DNA of 64,000 nucleotides from Ferrimonas sp. YFM (GTDB taxonomy: Bacteria > Pseudomonadota > Gammaproteobacteria > Enterobacterales > Shewanellaceae), in contig NZ_AP027368.1 in NCBI RefSeq assembly GCF_030296015.1, positions 744,001 through 808,000 on the forward strand, given 5' to 3'. Under the pieces are notes generated by a model that saw nothing but the letters and a program-made list of their open reading frames with translations, was not told where the DNA came from and made no database searches. Of the stretch, positions 9,381 to 18,435 are shown piece by piece; position 1 is the first letter of the stretch; the number at the start of each line of letters is the position of its first letter. A program made the position numbers and the translations under genes.

Positions 9381-10307
9381 ATGTCCCGCCGCCTGCCCCC
9401 GCTTAACGCCGTTAAGGCCTTTGAAGCGGCCGCCCGCAATCTCAGCTTCACGCGGGCAGCAGAAGAGTTATTTGTGACCCAGGCCGCAATCAGTCACCAG
9501 ATAAAGGCGCTGGAAGAGTTTTTGGGATTAAAACTTTTCAGGCGCAGAAACCGATCCTTACTGCTCACCGAAGAGGGCCAGAGCTACTTCCTGGACATCA
9601 AGGATCTCTTCACTCAGCTCAGCGATGCCACCGAACGGCTGCTGGCCAGAAGTGCAAGCGGTTCTTTGACCGTCAGCCTGGCGCCCAGCTTCGCCATTCA
9701 GTGGCTGGTCCCCCGTTTGGCCAAGTTTTCCGAACTTCATCCCGATGTGGATGTTCGGATTAAGGCGGTGGATATGGATGAGGGATCCTTGTCCGACGAC
9801 GTGGATGTGGCCATCTACTATGGCCGTGGCAAGTGGCCAGGGCTGCGGGCGGACATGCTCAGGGCAGAATCCCTGGTGCCTGTGTGCTCCCCCCAGTTGC
9901 TTGCCGGCCCCAAGCCGCTGAAGAGCGCCGAGGATCTTCAAAAGCACACCCTGCTGCACGATATGTCCCGCCGTGACTGGAAAACCTGGGCCAAGATGGC
10001 CGAAGTGGAGCTGCCCAACGTCAGTCAGGGCCCCATCTTCAGCCACTCCTCCCTGGTGTTGCAGGCGGCGATCCACGGCCATGGCGTGGCCCTGGGGTAC
10101 TCGGTGCTGGCCCGGCCCGATATCGAAGCGGGCCGTCTGGTGTGCCCCATCGACAAGGTGCTGCCCAGCAAGAACGCCTACTACCTGGTGTGCCAGGAGA
10201 GCCAGTCGGATCTCGGTAAGATCTCAGCCTTCCGAGAGTGGATGGTGGATACCTTCCGCCAGGAGAACGAGTCGGATCCGATTCCGGCACCGGCTTACGA
10301 TATCTAA
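9381..10307 (+). CDS. gcvA: LysR-family transcriptional regulator, GcvA-like
   Basis: A 308-residue LysR regulator. The N-terminal helix-turn-helix (LPPLNAVKAFEAAARNLSF, then ELFVTQAAISHQIKALE) has the GcvA subfamily pattern; residues from about 90 onward form the type 2 periplasmic-binding-like effector domain. GcvA controls the glycine cleavage operon in E. coli, and the following ygdD and rlmM genes repeat the E. coli gcvA-ygdD-rlmM order. This supports orthology, although no gcv genes are in the window. An ACT-domain GcvR-like protein is encoded at 33103-33609. Confidence 0.8.
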   Translation: MSRRLPPLNAVKAFEAAARNLSFTRAAEELFVTQAAISHQIKALEEFLGLKLFRRRNRSLLLTEEGQSYFLDIKDLFTQLSDATERLLARSASGSLTVSLAPSFAIQWLVPRLAKFSELHPDVDVRIKAVDMDEGSLSDDVDVAIYYGRGKWPGLRADMLRAESLVPVCSPQLLAGPKPLKSAEDLQKHTLLHDMSRRDWKTWAKMAEVELPNVSQGPIFSHSSLVLQAAIHGHGVALGYSVLARPDIEAGRLVCPIDKVLPSKNAYYLVCQESQSDLGKISAFREWMVDTFRQENESDPIPAPAYDI

Positions 10308-10316
10308 GGAGCAGTG

Positions 10317-10937
10317 ATGGTCAGAATCGATGGCAACCGGGACGCTCGCCACTGGCTGTTGCTGGCTCATGGCAGCGGCGCCGGTATGGACCACCCCTTT
10401 ATGGACACCATGGCCAGAGCCATTGCCGGAGAGGATCTCTGTGTGGTGCGCTACGAATTTCCCTATATGCAGACCATTCGGGCTACCAACAAGCGCCGCC
10501 CCCCTGATAGAATGCCGCGCCTGCTGGACGCCCTGGGTGATCTGATCGGGGAGTACCGCCGTGATGATCGCGTGCTGGTGCTGGGGGGCAAGTCTCTCGG
10601 AGGCCGGGTCAGTGCCACCTGGGCGCTGGACAATCCGGTCGCCGGTGTCATCGCCCTGGGGTACCCCTTCCACCCCGTGGGCAAGCCGGACAAGTGGCGA
10701 CTGGAACCCCTGACCGAGGGCCGGGTGCCGACCCTGGTGCTCCAGGGGGAACGGGACAGTTTTGGTAATCGGGGTGAGCTTGAAGGTGTCGCCCTGCCGG
10801 ACCATGTGCGTCTGCAATACGTCACCGATGGTGACCACAGTTTGAAACCCAGGAAGGCCAGTGGCGTGACCGAGGAGCAGAATCTCCAGGCTGCGGCCAC
10901 CGCCTGCCGGGCCTTTATTTTAGGATTAGAACCATGA
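10317..10937 (+). CDS. Alpha/beta hydrolase of the Tex30/KANL3 type
   Basis: About 206 residues with LLLAHGSGAGMDHPFM at the N-terminus (oxyanion region), the nucleophile elbow VLGGKSLGGRVSA with Ser as nucleophile, and a late GDHSLKPRK carrying the likely catalytic His. Substrate unknown; probably cytoplasmic as no signal peptide is seen. The ATG at 10317 follows AAGGAG by 5 nt; a GTG one codon upstream is less well spaced. It starts 9 bp after gcvA and overlaps the next gene by 4 bp, so it is inside a gcvA-hydrolase-ygdD-rlmM operon. Confidence 0.8.
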   Translation: MVRIDGNRDARHWLLLAHGSGAGMDHPFMDTMARAIAGEDLCVVRYEFPYMQTIRATNKRRPPDRMPRLLDALGDLIGEYRRDDRVLVLGGKSLGGRVSATWALDNPVAGVIALGYPFHPVGKPDKWRLEPLTEGRVPTLVLQGERDSFGNRGELEGVALPDHVRLQYVTDGDHSLKPRKASGVTEEQNLQAAATACRAFILGLEP

Positions 10938-11317
10938 TGAAACGTGCCTTTATGGCCCTGGCGACCTTTGGCGGGGCCATGGCCACCGCCCTGGGCGCCT
11001 ACGGTGCCCACGGCCTCACCAAGGTGGCACCGCCTCACCTGGTGGAGAGCTTCAATACCGCGGTGATGTACCAGTTCTTCCACTGCCTGCTGCTGATGGC
11101 GGTGGCCCTGTGGATGCGCAGCAACAGCTCCAGGCTGCTGATCTGGGCCGGCACCCTGGTGGTGCTGGGGATGCTGGGCTTCTCTGGAAGCATCTACTCC
11201 ATGGTGCTGGTCGGCACCAAGGGGATTGGGATGATCACCCCCATGGGTGGTGTCCTGTTGATCATTGGTTGGTTGCTGCTGTTTGCTGCCGTATGGCGTT
11301 GGGAGAGAGTGTCATGA
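10934..11317 (+). CDS. ygdD: DUF423 family small membrane protein (YgdD)
   Basis: A 127-residue protein with about four transmembrane segments and the family's ALGAYGAHGL near the N-terminus and GMITPMGGVLLIIGWLLL near the C-terminus. Function unknown. It overlaps the upstream hydrolase and its stop overlaps the rlmM start (ATGA), matching the E. coli ygdD-rlmM pair. Confidence 0.88.
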   Translation: MMKRAFMALATFGGAMATALGAYGAHGLTKVAPPHLVESFNTAVMYQFFHCLLLMAVALWMRSNSSRLLIWAGTLVVLGMLGFSGSIYSMVLVGTKGIGMITPMGGVLLIIGWLLLFAAVWRWERVS

Positions 11318-12378
11318 ATACCCTGTTGTTGCATTGCCGTCCCGGTTTCGAGAAGGAGTGTGCCGCAGAGATCCAGGACAGCGCTGCTACCCTGGAGGTG
11401 TACGGTTTTCCCCGCCTTGAGAAGGACTCAGGCTTTGTGCTGTTCGAGTGCTACCAAAATGGTGACGCCGACAAGCTGATGCATGAGCTGGACTTCCATC
11501 GGCTCATTTTCGCCCGCAGCTGGTTCTGTGTGGTGGGACAGCTCACCGACATGCCCCTGGGTGACCGCGTCGGGGCGGTGCTGGCCCATGCCAAGGCCCT
11601 GCCCAAGGCGGGTAAGCTGTGGGTGGAGTCTGCCGATGGCGATGCCTACCGTCAGGTGCTGCCGTTTTGTAAGAAGCTGAGCGTGCCTCTGCGTCAGGGG
11701 CTGCGCAAGCAGGGGATCCTGACCGCCCAGGAGCGTGAGAAGATGCCCCGCATCCACCTGTTCCTCACTGACAACCAGAACGGTTACGTGGGTTACAGCC
11801 GTTCGGACAACGGTTCCCCCTTCTTTATGGGGATCCCCAGACTCAAGTTCCCCAGCGATGCCCCGAGCCGCTCCACCCTGAAGCTGGACGAGGCTTTCCT
11901 GGTGTTCCTCAACGAAGAGGAGACCGAGGAGCGTCTGCACGGCGGCCTGTATGCGGTGGATCTGGGCGCCTGCCCGGGTGGCTGGACCTATCAGCTGGTG
12001 CGTCGCGGCATGTTTGTCTCCTCGGTGGATAACGGTGCCATGGCTGAGAGCCTGATGGAGACCGGCCAGGTGACCCACTTCCCCGAAGATGGCTTCAAGT
12101 TCGTCCCGGAAGACCCCAGAATTCACTGGATGGTGTGTGATATGGCGGATCAGCCCCATAAGGTGGCGGCGCGGATGGCCACCTGGGTCATCGAGGGCTG
12201 GTGTAAGGAGACCATCTTCAACCTGAAGCTGCCGATGAAGCAGCGTTACCAGGCGGTGGCGGAGTGTTTCGCCGAGATGACTGCCATGCTGCGCAAGGCC
12301 GGTGTCCGGTATGGTCTGCAGGCCAAGCACCTCTACCACGACAGGGAAGAGATCACCGTTCACCTGTACCGCATCTGA
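11314..12378 (+). CDS. rlmM: 23S rRNA 2'-O-ribose methyltransferase RlmM
   Basis: Methylates C2498 of 23S rRNA (known for the family). The 354-residue product has an N-terminal THUMP-like region starting MNTLLLHCRPGFEKECAAEI and a C-terminal Rossmann methyltransferase with the SAM motif VDLGACPGGWTYQLV. The ATG at 11314 overlaps the ygdD stop as ATGA. A longer open frame back to 11110 lies inside ygdD and has no homology-like features. A palindromic terminator follows. Confidence 0.95.
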   Translation: MNTLLLHCRPGFEKECAAEIQDSAATLEVYGFPRLEKDSGFVLFECYQNGDADKLMHELDFHRLIFARSWFCVVGQLTDMPLGDRVGAVLAHAKALPKAGKLWVESADGDAYRQVLPFCKKLSVPLRQGLRKQGILTAQEREKMPRIHLFLTDNQNGYVGYSRSDNGSPFFMGIPRLKFPSDAPSRSTLKLDEAFLVFLNEEETEERLHGGLYAVDLGACPGGWTYQLVRRGMFVSSVDNGAMAESLMETGQVTHFPEDGFKFVPEDPRIHWMVCDMADQPHKVAARMATWVIEGWCKETIFNLKLPMKQRYQAVAECFAEMTAMLRKAGVRYGLQAKHLYHDREEITVHLYRI

Positions 12379-12397
12379 GGGTGAGAGTCAGACAATG

Positions 12398-12424
12398 AAA
12401 AAGGGGCCAGCTGGCCCCTTTTTT
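12398..12424. terminator. Bidirectional terminator between rlmM and the isocitrate dehydrogenase gene
   Basis: AAAAAGGGGCCAG and CTGGCCCCTTTTT form a perfect palindrome with A and T tails on both sides, placed between two convergent genes. Confidence 0.9.
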
Positions 12425-12451
12425 ATGGCGTGCGCCAGAAGCTGCGCTGAA

Positions 12452-13459
12452 TTACAGACGAGCCAGGATGGCGTCGGTAAACTCAGTGGTGCCGGCTTCG
12501 CCGCCCAGGTCGCGGGTGACGTGTTCGCCGGCGGCGATGGTGTCACGAACCGCGTCGCGGATGCGGGCTGCCTTGTCGGCCATGCCCAGGTACTCCAGCA
12601 TCTGTACCGCACCCAGCAGCAGAGCGGTGGGGTTGGCCAGGTTCTGGCCGGCGATGTCGGGAGCACTGCCGTGAACCGCTTCGAAAATGGCGGCATCTTT
12701 ACCGATGTTGGCACCTGGAGCCATGCCCAGTCCCCCCACCAGACCGGCGCACAGATCAGACAGGATGTCACCGAAGAGGTTAGTGGTGACAATGACGTCG
12801 AACTGGCTGGGATCCATCACCAACTTCATGCAGGTGGCGTCAACGATCATCTCGTCAGACTGGATGTCCGGGTAGCGTTCGCCCACTTCACGGGCCACTT
12901 TCAGGAACAGGCCTGAGGTGGACTTCATGATGTTGGCCTTGTGCACCGCGGTCACCTTCTTGCGACCCTCTTTACGAGCGAGCTCGTAGGCGAAGGTGCA
13001 GATGCGTTCGGCGCCTTCGCGGGTGATGATGCTCATCGCTTCGGCGGTTTCACCGTCGTTGCTGACCCGCTGACCGGCACCAGAGTACATCCCCTCGGTG
13101 TTCTCGCGGATGGTGATGATATCGACGTTGTCGTAGCGTGCCTGAGTACCCTTGAGGGACAGCACAGGACGTACGTTGGCGTAAAGGTTGAACTTTTTAC
13201 GCAGGGTAACGTTGATGGAGGTGAAGCCTTCGCCGATGGGAGTGGTGAGAGGCCCTTTCAGGGTGACCCGGTTTTTCTCAATCAGATTGAGGGTTTTCTG
13301 GGGGAGCAGCTCGCCATGTTTCTCCAGGGCCATCAGGCCCGCATCGGCGAATTCGTAGTTGAAATCACACCCGGCCTTGTCCAGGACCTTCAGGGTGGCT
13401 TCGATGATATCTGGACCGATCCCGTCACCGGGAATTACCGTGATATTACGTTTAGACAT
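12452..13459 (-). CDS. NAD-dependent isocitrate dehydrogenase
   Basis: A 335-residue member of the isocitrate/isopropylmalate dehydrogenase family (ITVIPGDGIGPDII at the N-terminus). Substrate: the SINVTLRKKFNLYANVRPV segment keeps the Ser and Asn that bind isocitrate in IDH, unlike the leucine-type segment of isopropylmalate dehydrogenase. Cofactor: EAVHGSAPDIAGQN has Asp-Ile where NADP enzymes such as E. coli Icd have Lys-Tyr, so NAD is expected. It resembles the short NAD-type IDH of Shewanella. It stands alone between a shared terminator and its own promoter. The ATG is preceded by GGATGTATCC, a modest ribosome-binding site. Confidence 0.88.
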   Translation of the reverse strand: MSKRNITVIPGDGIGPDIIEATLKVLDKAGCDFNYEFADAGLMALEKHGELLPQKTLNLIEKNRVTLKGPLTTPIGEGFTSINVTLRKKFNLYANVRPVLSLKGTQARYDNVDIITIRENTEGMYSGAGQRVSNDGETAEAMSIITREGAERICTFAYELARKEGRKKVTAVHKANIMKSTSGLFLKVAREVGERYPDIQSDEMIVDATCMKLVMDPSQFDVIVTTNLFGDILSDLCAGLVGGLGMAPGANIGKDAAIFEAVHGSAPDIAGQNLANPTALLLGAVQMLEYLGMADKAARIRDAVRDTIAAGEHVTRDLGGEAGTTEFTDAILARL

Positions 13460-13621
13460 GGATACATCCTTCCATAGGTCTTAATGATCCTGCCCCTCTA
13501 TTTTGTGACTCTTATCGGGGGCTTTGTTAGCATAGTCGGGCGCCATCTTACCTTTTTTAACGCTGACGTTACAGCTAGAGAAAGGTCGAAAGCGCGAATA
13601 ATTACTATTAAGGAGTCACTC

Positions 13622-16369
13622 TTGAGGATTTGGCATCCCCTTGCCGCCCTGGTCGGGCTGGCCTGCGCCTCCGCCACGGCGGCGCCCCTATCTCTGCAGC
13701 AGATCATGAACTTTGAAACCCTTAAAGATCCGGTGATTGCCGACAATGGCCAATGGGTGGCCTATGTGGCTCAGCCGGATCGGGGCGAACCCCGAGGGCT
13801 GGTCCGGGGCCTGGACGGCGGCCTGTGGCAGGTGGAGCGTGGCGTCGAGCCGTTGCTCAGTGCCGATGGCGCCTTTGCCCTGTTCGAGCGCAAGGCCCCC
13901 CTGTGGAAACGGGAGAACGCGGGCAAGAAGAAAGCCGCCAAGATGGCGGTGGATCGCATCCTGATCAACACCGCTACCGGCGAACAGCGGGTGTTTGAGG
14001 CGGTGACCAAGGCGGATTTCTCCGCCGACGGCCGTTTCCTGATGCTGAGCTTCAAGGCTGAGGAAGCTGAGGAGACAGAGGAGAAGGAAGAGGCGTCCGA
14101 TAAGGAGGCCATCGACGCCGACAAGCTGGGCACCAAGGCTCTGCTGCTGGATCTGAAGAGTGGCACCGAGCTGGCCCTGGATTCGGTGTCCATGTTTGCC
14201 CTGGCCCGGGAAGCCAATGTGTTGGTCTATGCCACCAGTCATCAAGATGGGGTGGCCAATGGCGTGACTCTGAGGTACCTGGAGACCGGCCAGGATACCG
14301 TATTGTGGCAGCGCCAGGATTGGGGCGCCGCTGAGTTGGCCATCAGTGAGTCCGGCGGTGCGGTGGCCTTCACCAGCGCCTACCTCAAGTCCGAACAGGA
14401 GCACCAGCTGGTCCATGAGCTGTGGCTGAGCCAGGGACCCAGGCCCGCCGATGCCCTGCCTTTGCCGCAGGATGGCATGCTGGTGACCGAACACAGCAAC
14501 CTGCACTTCAGCCGCGACGGTCTGCGTCTGTTTGTCGGTCGGCAGCTGCCTCTGCCCAAGGAGGGGGTGATCCGTGATCTCAAGGCGGACGGCGACCTTC
14601 AGGATATGGAGGTGTTGCTCTCCCGGGTGGAGCTCAACGTCTGGCATGGAGATGACCCGCGGATCAAGACCAATGAGATCAAGCAGTATTCCAAGGCCCG
14701 TAAGCACAACTACGTCGGGGTGTGGCACCTGGAGGACAAGCGTTTCGTGCAGCTGGCGGATGCCGGGGTGCCGGATGTGGAGGTGGGAGATAACGCCCGC
14801 TACCTGCTGGCCAGCAGTGACAAGCCCTACCTGAAGATGATCTCCTGGGCCGGTTTCTATAAGGACTGGTACCTGGTGGATATGGACAGCGGTCAGCGTC
14901 GTCTGCTGGTGACCCAGTCCGGCAGCAATGACCAGCCCAGCCTGTCGCCCCTGGACGATGCGGTGGCTTGGTATGTGCGGGGTCAGCTCTTTCATCACAA
15001 CATTGCCACGAGCAACACCACCGAGGTGGCCGGTGGCCCCAAGGCAGGCTTTGCCAACGAGGACCATGATTACCCCTCACCGGCGCCGGGCTACGGCTTT
15101 GGTCCCTGGCTGAGCGACGGCTCAGGTGTGCTGGTGTACGACAAGTTCGATATCTGGCGCCTGGACGGCAGCGGCAAGCTGGCGGCCCTGACCCAGGGAC
15201 GGGCAGACAAGTGGCAGTACCGGGTGATCGACACCGATGAGCGCAGTGATCTGGTGGACGCTGCCAAGTCTGTGCTGGTGCACGGTTACAATGATTTTGA
15301 CAAGCGCGAGGGCGTGTACCACCTCAACCTGAGTGCGGCCAGCCTCAAGCCGGCGCAACAGGGGGAGTACAAGCTGAGCTTTGTGGCCAAGGCTGAGGAC
15401 GCCGATACCCTGCTGTTCAAGAAGCAGCGCTATGACCTCTATCCGGATCTGCTGGCCACCGACAGCCAGGTGAACAGCCTCAAGCCGGTCAGTCGTCTCG
15501 GCGACCAGCTCAAGGAGTTGGCGTGGGGACAGGCGCAGCTGGTGCACTGGCGCTCCAACGACGGCAAGCCTCTCTCCGGGGTGGTGATCACGCCTCCAGG
15601 CTATAAGGGGGAGAAACCTCTGCCGACTCTGGTTTACTTCTACCGCTTCATGAGTCAGCGTCTGCACAACTTCCCGCAGATGGCCCTGAACCATAGACCC
15701 AACTTCGCCCAGTATGTGAATGATGGTTATGCGGTGTTCCTGCCGGACATCCGCTTCGAAGTGGGCCATCCAGGCCAGTCTTCGCTGGCCTCCATGCTGC
15801 CGGGAGTGCAGAAGGTGATCGACCTGGGCATCGCCAAGGAGGACGCCATCGGTATTCAGGGGCACTCCTGGGCCGGTTATCAGGACGCCTACCTGATCAC
15901 CCAGACCGACATCTTTGCGGCGGCGGTGTCCGGAGCACCGGTGAGCAACATGACCAGTGCCTATGGCGGCATCCGACTGGGCAGCGGCCTGACCCGTCAG
16001 TTCCAGTATGAGTCCGGCCAGTCCCGTATCGGCAAGACTCTGATGGAGGCGCCCCACCTCTATATCGAAAACAGCCCAATCTTCCACGTGGATCGCATCG
16101 ATACCCCGCTGGTGATCATGTTCGGCGACGAGGATGACGCCGTGCCTTACCCCCAGGGGATCGAGCTGTACATGGCGATGCGCCGGGCTGCCAAGCCGGT
16201 GGTGATGCTGCAGTATGAAGGGGAGCCTCATCATCTGAAGAAGTACCCCAACAAGCTCGATTACAGCGTCAAGATGAAGCAGTTCTTCGACCACTACCTC
16301 AAGGGGGCCGAGGCACCCAAGTGGTGGAGTGAGGGCGTGCCCTACCTCAAGAGCAAGGCCGAAGAGTAA
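13622..16369 (+). CDS. Secreted S9-family (prolyl oligopeptidase-like) peptidase
   Basis: About 915 residues. The start is TTG at 13622, set by AAGGAG 6 nt upstream. It yields a signal peptide (RIWHPLAALVGLACASATA) cleaved before APLSLQQ, so the enzyme is exported to the periplasm or beyond. The first 550 residues look like a beta-propeller, including an acidic insert rich in Glu (EEAEETEEKEEA). The C-terminal alpha/beta-hydrolase domain shows GHSWAGYQ with Ser about 749, GDEDDAVPY with Asp about 838, and GEPHHLKK with His about 870, a full catalytic triad. It resembles large S9 peptidases of marine gammaproteobacteria that degrade peptides. It stands alone and ends at a terminator. Confidence 0.88.
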   Translation: MRIWHPLAALVGLACASATAAPLSLQQIMNFETLKDPVIADNGQWVAYVAQPDRGEPRGLVRGLDGGLWQVERGVEPLLSADGAFALFERKAPLWKRENAGKKKAAKMAVDRILINTATGEQRVFEAVTKADFSADGRFLMLSFKAEEAEETEEKEEASDKEAIDADKLGTKALLLDLKSGTELALDSVSMFALAREANVLVYATSHQDGVANGVTLRYLETGQDTVLWQRQDWGAAELAISESGGAVAFTSAYLKSEQEHQLVHELWLSQGPRPADALPLPQDGMLVTEHSNLHFSRDGLRLFVGRQLPLPKEGVIRDLKADGDLQDMEVLLSRVELNVWHGDDPRIKTNEIKQYSKARKHNYVGVWHLEDKRFVQLADAGVPDVEVGDNARYLLASSDKPYLKMISWAGFYKDWYLVDMDSGQRRLLVTQSGSNDQPSLSPLDDAVAWYVRGQLFHHNIATSNTTEVAGGPKAGFANEDHDYPSPAPGYGFGPWLSDGSGVLVYDKFDIWRLDGSGKLAALTQGRADKWQYRVIDTDERSDLVDAAKSVLVHGYNDFDKREGVYHLNLSAASLKPAQQGEYKLSFVAKAEDADTLLFKKQRYDLYPDLLATDSQVNSLKPVSRLGDQLKELAWGQAQLVHWRSNDGKPLSGVVITPPGYKGEKPLPTLVYFYRFMSQRLHNFPQMALNHRPNFAQYVNDGYAVFLPDIRFEVGHPGQSSLASMLPGVQKVIDLGIAKEDAIGIQGHSWAGYQDAYLITQTDIFAAAVSGAPVSNMTSAYGGIRLGSGLTRQFQYESGQSRIGKTLMEAPHLYIENSPIFHVDRIDTPLVIMFGDEDDAVPYPQGIELYMAMRRAAKPVVMLQYEGEPHHLKKYPNKLDYSVKMKQFFDHYLKGAEAPKWWSEGVPYLKSKAEE

Positions 16370-16390
16370 CCGGTTGGAGTGAACCACCAC

Positions 16391-16420
16391 AAAAAAAGCG
16401 CACCCCAGGGTGCGCTTTTT
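16391..16420. terminator. Bidirectional terminator after the S9 peptidase gene
   Basis: AAAAAGCGCACCC and GGGTGCGCTTTTT form a 13-bp stem with a 3-nt loop between two convergent genes. Confidence 0.9.
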
Positions 16421-16435
16421 CTTTCTATTAATCGG

Positions 16436-16873
16436 TCAGTTGGAGGCGCTGACCTGCTGCAGCTTGGGCAGGCCGTTGGTCATGTAGGTATCCACGGCGT
16501 GGTCCCCTATGCCCACCAGCTTGCCGGAGACAAACAGCAGCGGCGTGCACTCATCCGGGGTGGTTTCACCGTCGCTCTTCACGTGGTGGGTGCGATAGCG
16601 CACCAGTTGCATCTCCACACCGTCGATGATCTGGGCGTCATTGAAGTTGGGGGCGCCCAGGGCCTCCATCACCTGCTTCTTGCCATCCCCGAGAGAGAGG
16701 GTGGCAATGGTGTTCTGGTTAAACACCTGACGATCATCCCAGTCCATATCCGCGATGGTCGCGGGGGCAGGGTCATAGAAGGTGATCACCAGGGCGGCAA
16801 ACAGGGCATAGCCACCGAGGATCAGCCCGATAATCTTGGGGATGTTGCTGGATGTGGGACGACGGGGTTCCAT
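16436..16873 (-). CDS. DUF3192-type membrane-anchored protein
   Basis: A 145-residue protein with one N-terminal transmembrane helix (IPKIIGLILGGYALFAALVI) and a periplasmic domain containing LSLGDGKKQVMEALGAPNF, a fold-like segment seen in SmpA/BamE-type small proteins. I recognise it as the DUF3192 family common in Shewanella and relatives. Function unknown. It lies between a terminator and a short-chain dehydrogenase on the same strand. Confidence 0.7.
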   Translation of the reverse strand: MEPRRPTSSNIPKIIGLILGGYALFAALVITFYDPAPATIADMDWDDRQVFNQNTIATLSLGDGKKQVMEALGAPNFNDAQIIDGVEMQLVRYRTHHVKSDGETTPDECTPLLFVSGKLVGIGDHAVDTYMTNGLPKLQQVSASN

Positions 16874-16961
16874 TCTCTCTTCCTAACTGACGTGACTCAA
16901 TTACTCTAATGCCGGGACCGGAGGATTTCCAGCTTTGGACACACTCTGTTAACAATGAGTC

Positions 16962-17654
16962 TTACCAGGGCAGTTCGGTGCCGTCGTAGTTGTAGAAGGT
17001 GCCGCTGTCCACCAGGTTCAGCTGCTCCACCACATGACGCATGCCGCGTACCGACACCTCGGTGGTGATCAGGGCATTGGGTCCGCCCATGTCGGTCTGA
17101 ACCCAGCCGGGGTGGAGGATGGCCACGGCCACGCCCCGGTCCTGCAGGTCGATGGCCAGACTCTTGCCGATGGCATTGACCGCAGACTTGGAGGCGCGAT
17201 AGACGTAGCTGCCGCCGCTGCCGTTGTCGGTGATGGAACCCATCTTGGAGGAGAGCAGGGCCAGCTTGCTGCCCTGACCCAGATTGTCCACCAGGGCCTG
17301 GGTCAGCAGCATGGGGGCCGCCACGTTGATGCGCATCACCTGCTCGAAGTGCGCCTGCTGGTAGTCGCCGAAGGGCAATCCCTTGGGGCCGTAGACGCCG
17401 GCGTTGAGAATCAGCCTGTCGAGGGTGCGTCCCTTAAGGTAGTCCGCCAGAGAGTCGAACTGCTCCGGCTCTGCCAGCTCCAGGGCCACCAGCTCCAGCT
17501 GGTTGGGGTATTGCTCAGACAGCAGCTGAAGATCCTCTGCGTGCTCGGGGTTGCGGCAACAGGCGATGACAGCATCGCCGTGGCTCAGGTACTGGCGGCA
17601 AAATTCGAGTCCGATGCCCCGGTTGGCACCGGTGATCAGGGTTAGGTTGGCCAT
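16962..17654 (-). CDS. Short-chain dehydrogenase/reductase
   Basis: A 230-residue Rossmann oxidoreductase: LTLITGANRGIGLEF is the NAD(P)-binding TGxxxGIG motif, LILNAGVYG the NAG motif, and SYVYRASKSAV the catalytic Tyr-x-x-x-Lys. It resembles the 'C-factor'-like SDR subgroup; substrate unknown. The start at 17654 follows AAGGAC by 6 nt and sits right at the Rossmann strand; an upstream in-frame ATG at 17726 overlaps xni and is not needed. It follows xni on the same strand, starting 11 bp past its stop. Confidence 0.9.
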   Translation of the reverse strand: MANLTLITGANRGIGLEFCRQYLSHGDAVIACCRNPEHAEDLQLLSEQYPNQLELVALELAEPEQFDSLADYLKGRTLDRLILNAGVYGPKGLPFGDYQQAHFEQVMRINVAAPMLLTQALVDNLGQGSKLALLSSKMGSITDNGSGGSYVYRASKSAVNAIGKSLAIDLQDRGVAVAILHPGWVQTDMGGPNALITTEVSVRGMRHVVEQLNLVDSGTFYNYDGTELPW

Positions 17655-17664
17655 GTGAAAGTCC

Positions 17665-18435
17665 TTATCCGGATAACGTTCTGGGTATTCTGAACTGGTT
17701 GAGGCTGGTATCCAGCTTAAGCCCACATCTGAGCTTTGCCAACTTGTAGCTTAACTGGGCCATGGGGTAGCCGGCGCGCAGCTTCTCGCCGGTCTTGCCG
17801 GAGACGGTGCCCTCTTTGAACAGCTCTGTGATGGGGTGCTCGTTGAGAAGCCGGCTGGCGGTTTTGGCACCGATGCCGGGGATCCCTGGGATGCCGTTGC
17901 CGCTGTCACCGGCCAGGGACCAGTACTCCAGCATCCGCTGGGGCGGCAGGCTGAATCTCTCCATGCAGTAGTCTGCATCGAGCCAGCATTGATCGAAGTG
18001 GTTCCACTGGGTGACGCCCATGGGGTGCAGCTGGAAAAAGCCTTTATCGGTGGAGGCCAGCACCACCTGGCCACCGGCGCTTAAGATCTTGCTGGCCAGG
18101 GTGCCGAGGATGTCGTCTGCCTCGGTGCCTTCGACGCTGATGGAGTGAATGTCGATCTTATCCAGTGCCTGCCTGAGGTTGGCCAGGGTCTGGGCCAGCT
18201 CTTCGGGCATGGCCGGTCGGTGGGCCTTGTATTCAGGATGGATCCCCTGGCGCCAGGCGTGGCTGTTCTCCCCATCCCACACCATCACCACATGGCTGGC
18301 CTGATGGAAGCGGATCATCTTGTGGCAGGCGGCCTGGGTGCGCTCGTAGAGGGCATCCCTGTCTCCCTGGGGCACCGCCGCGTGGATGCGGCGGACCAGG
18401 TTGAGGGCATCAATGAGCAGGACTTTGGCGGACAT
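17665..18435 (-). CDS. xni: Flap endonuclease Xni (exonuclease IX)
   Basis: A 256-residue homologue of the 5'-3' exonuclease domain of DNA polymerase I. Metal-binding acidic residues are visible in [45 protein letters not shown] and [16 protein letters not shown], the last also being the helix-hairpin-helix DNA-binding loop. Family members process flaps in replication and repair. It overlaps the end of ppnN by 26 bp on the same strand. Confidence 0.9.
   Translation of the reverse strand: MSAKVLLIDALNLVRRIHAAVPQGDRDALYERTQAACHKMIRFHQASHVVMVWDGENSHAWRQGIHPEYKAHRPAMPEELAQTLANLRQALDKIDIHSISVEGTEADDILGTLASKILSAGGQVVLASTDKGFFQLHPMGVTQWNHFDQCWLDADYCMERFSLPPQRMLEYWSLAGDSGNGIPGIPGIGAKTASRLLNEHPITELFKEGTVSGKTGEKLRAGYPMAQLSYKLAKLRCGLKLDTSLNQFRIPRTLSG

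Noticed and set aside
11110-11313. N-terminal extension of rlmM
   Set aside because: It overlaps ygdD in another frame; the ATG at 11314 gives the family length and overlaps the ygdD stop in the usual way.
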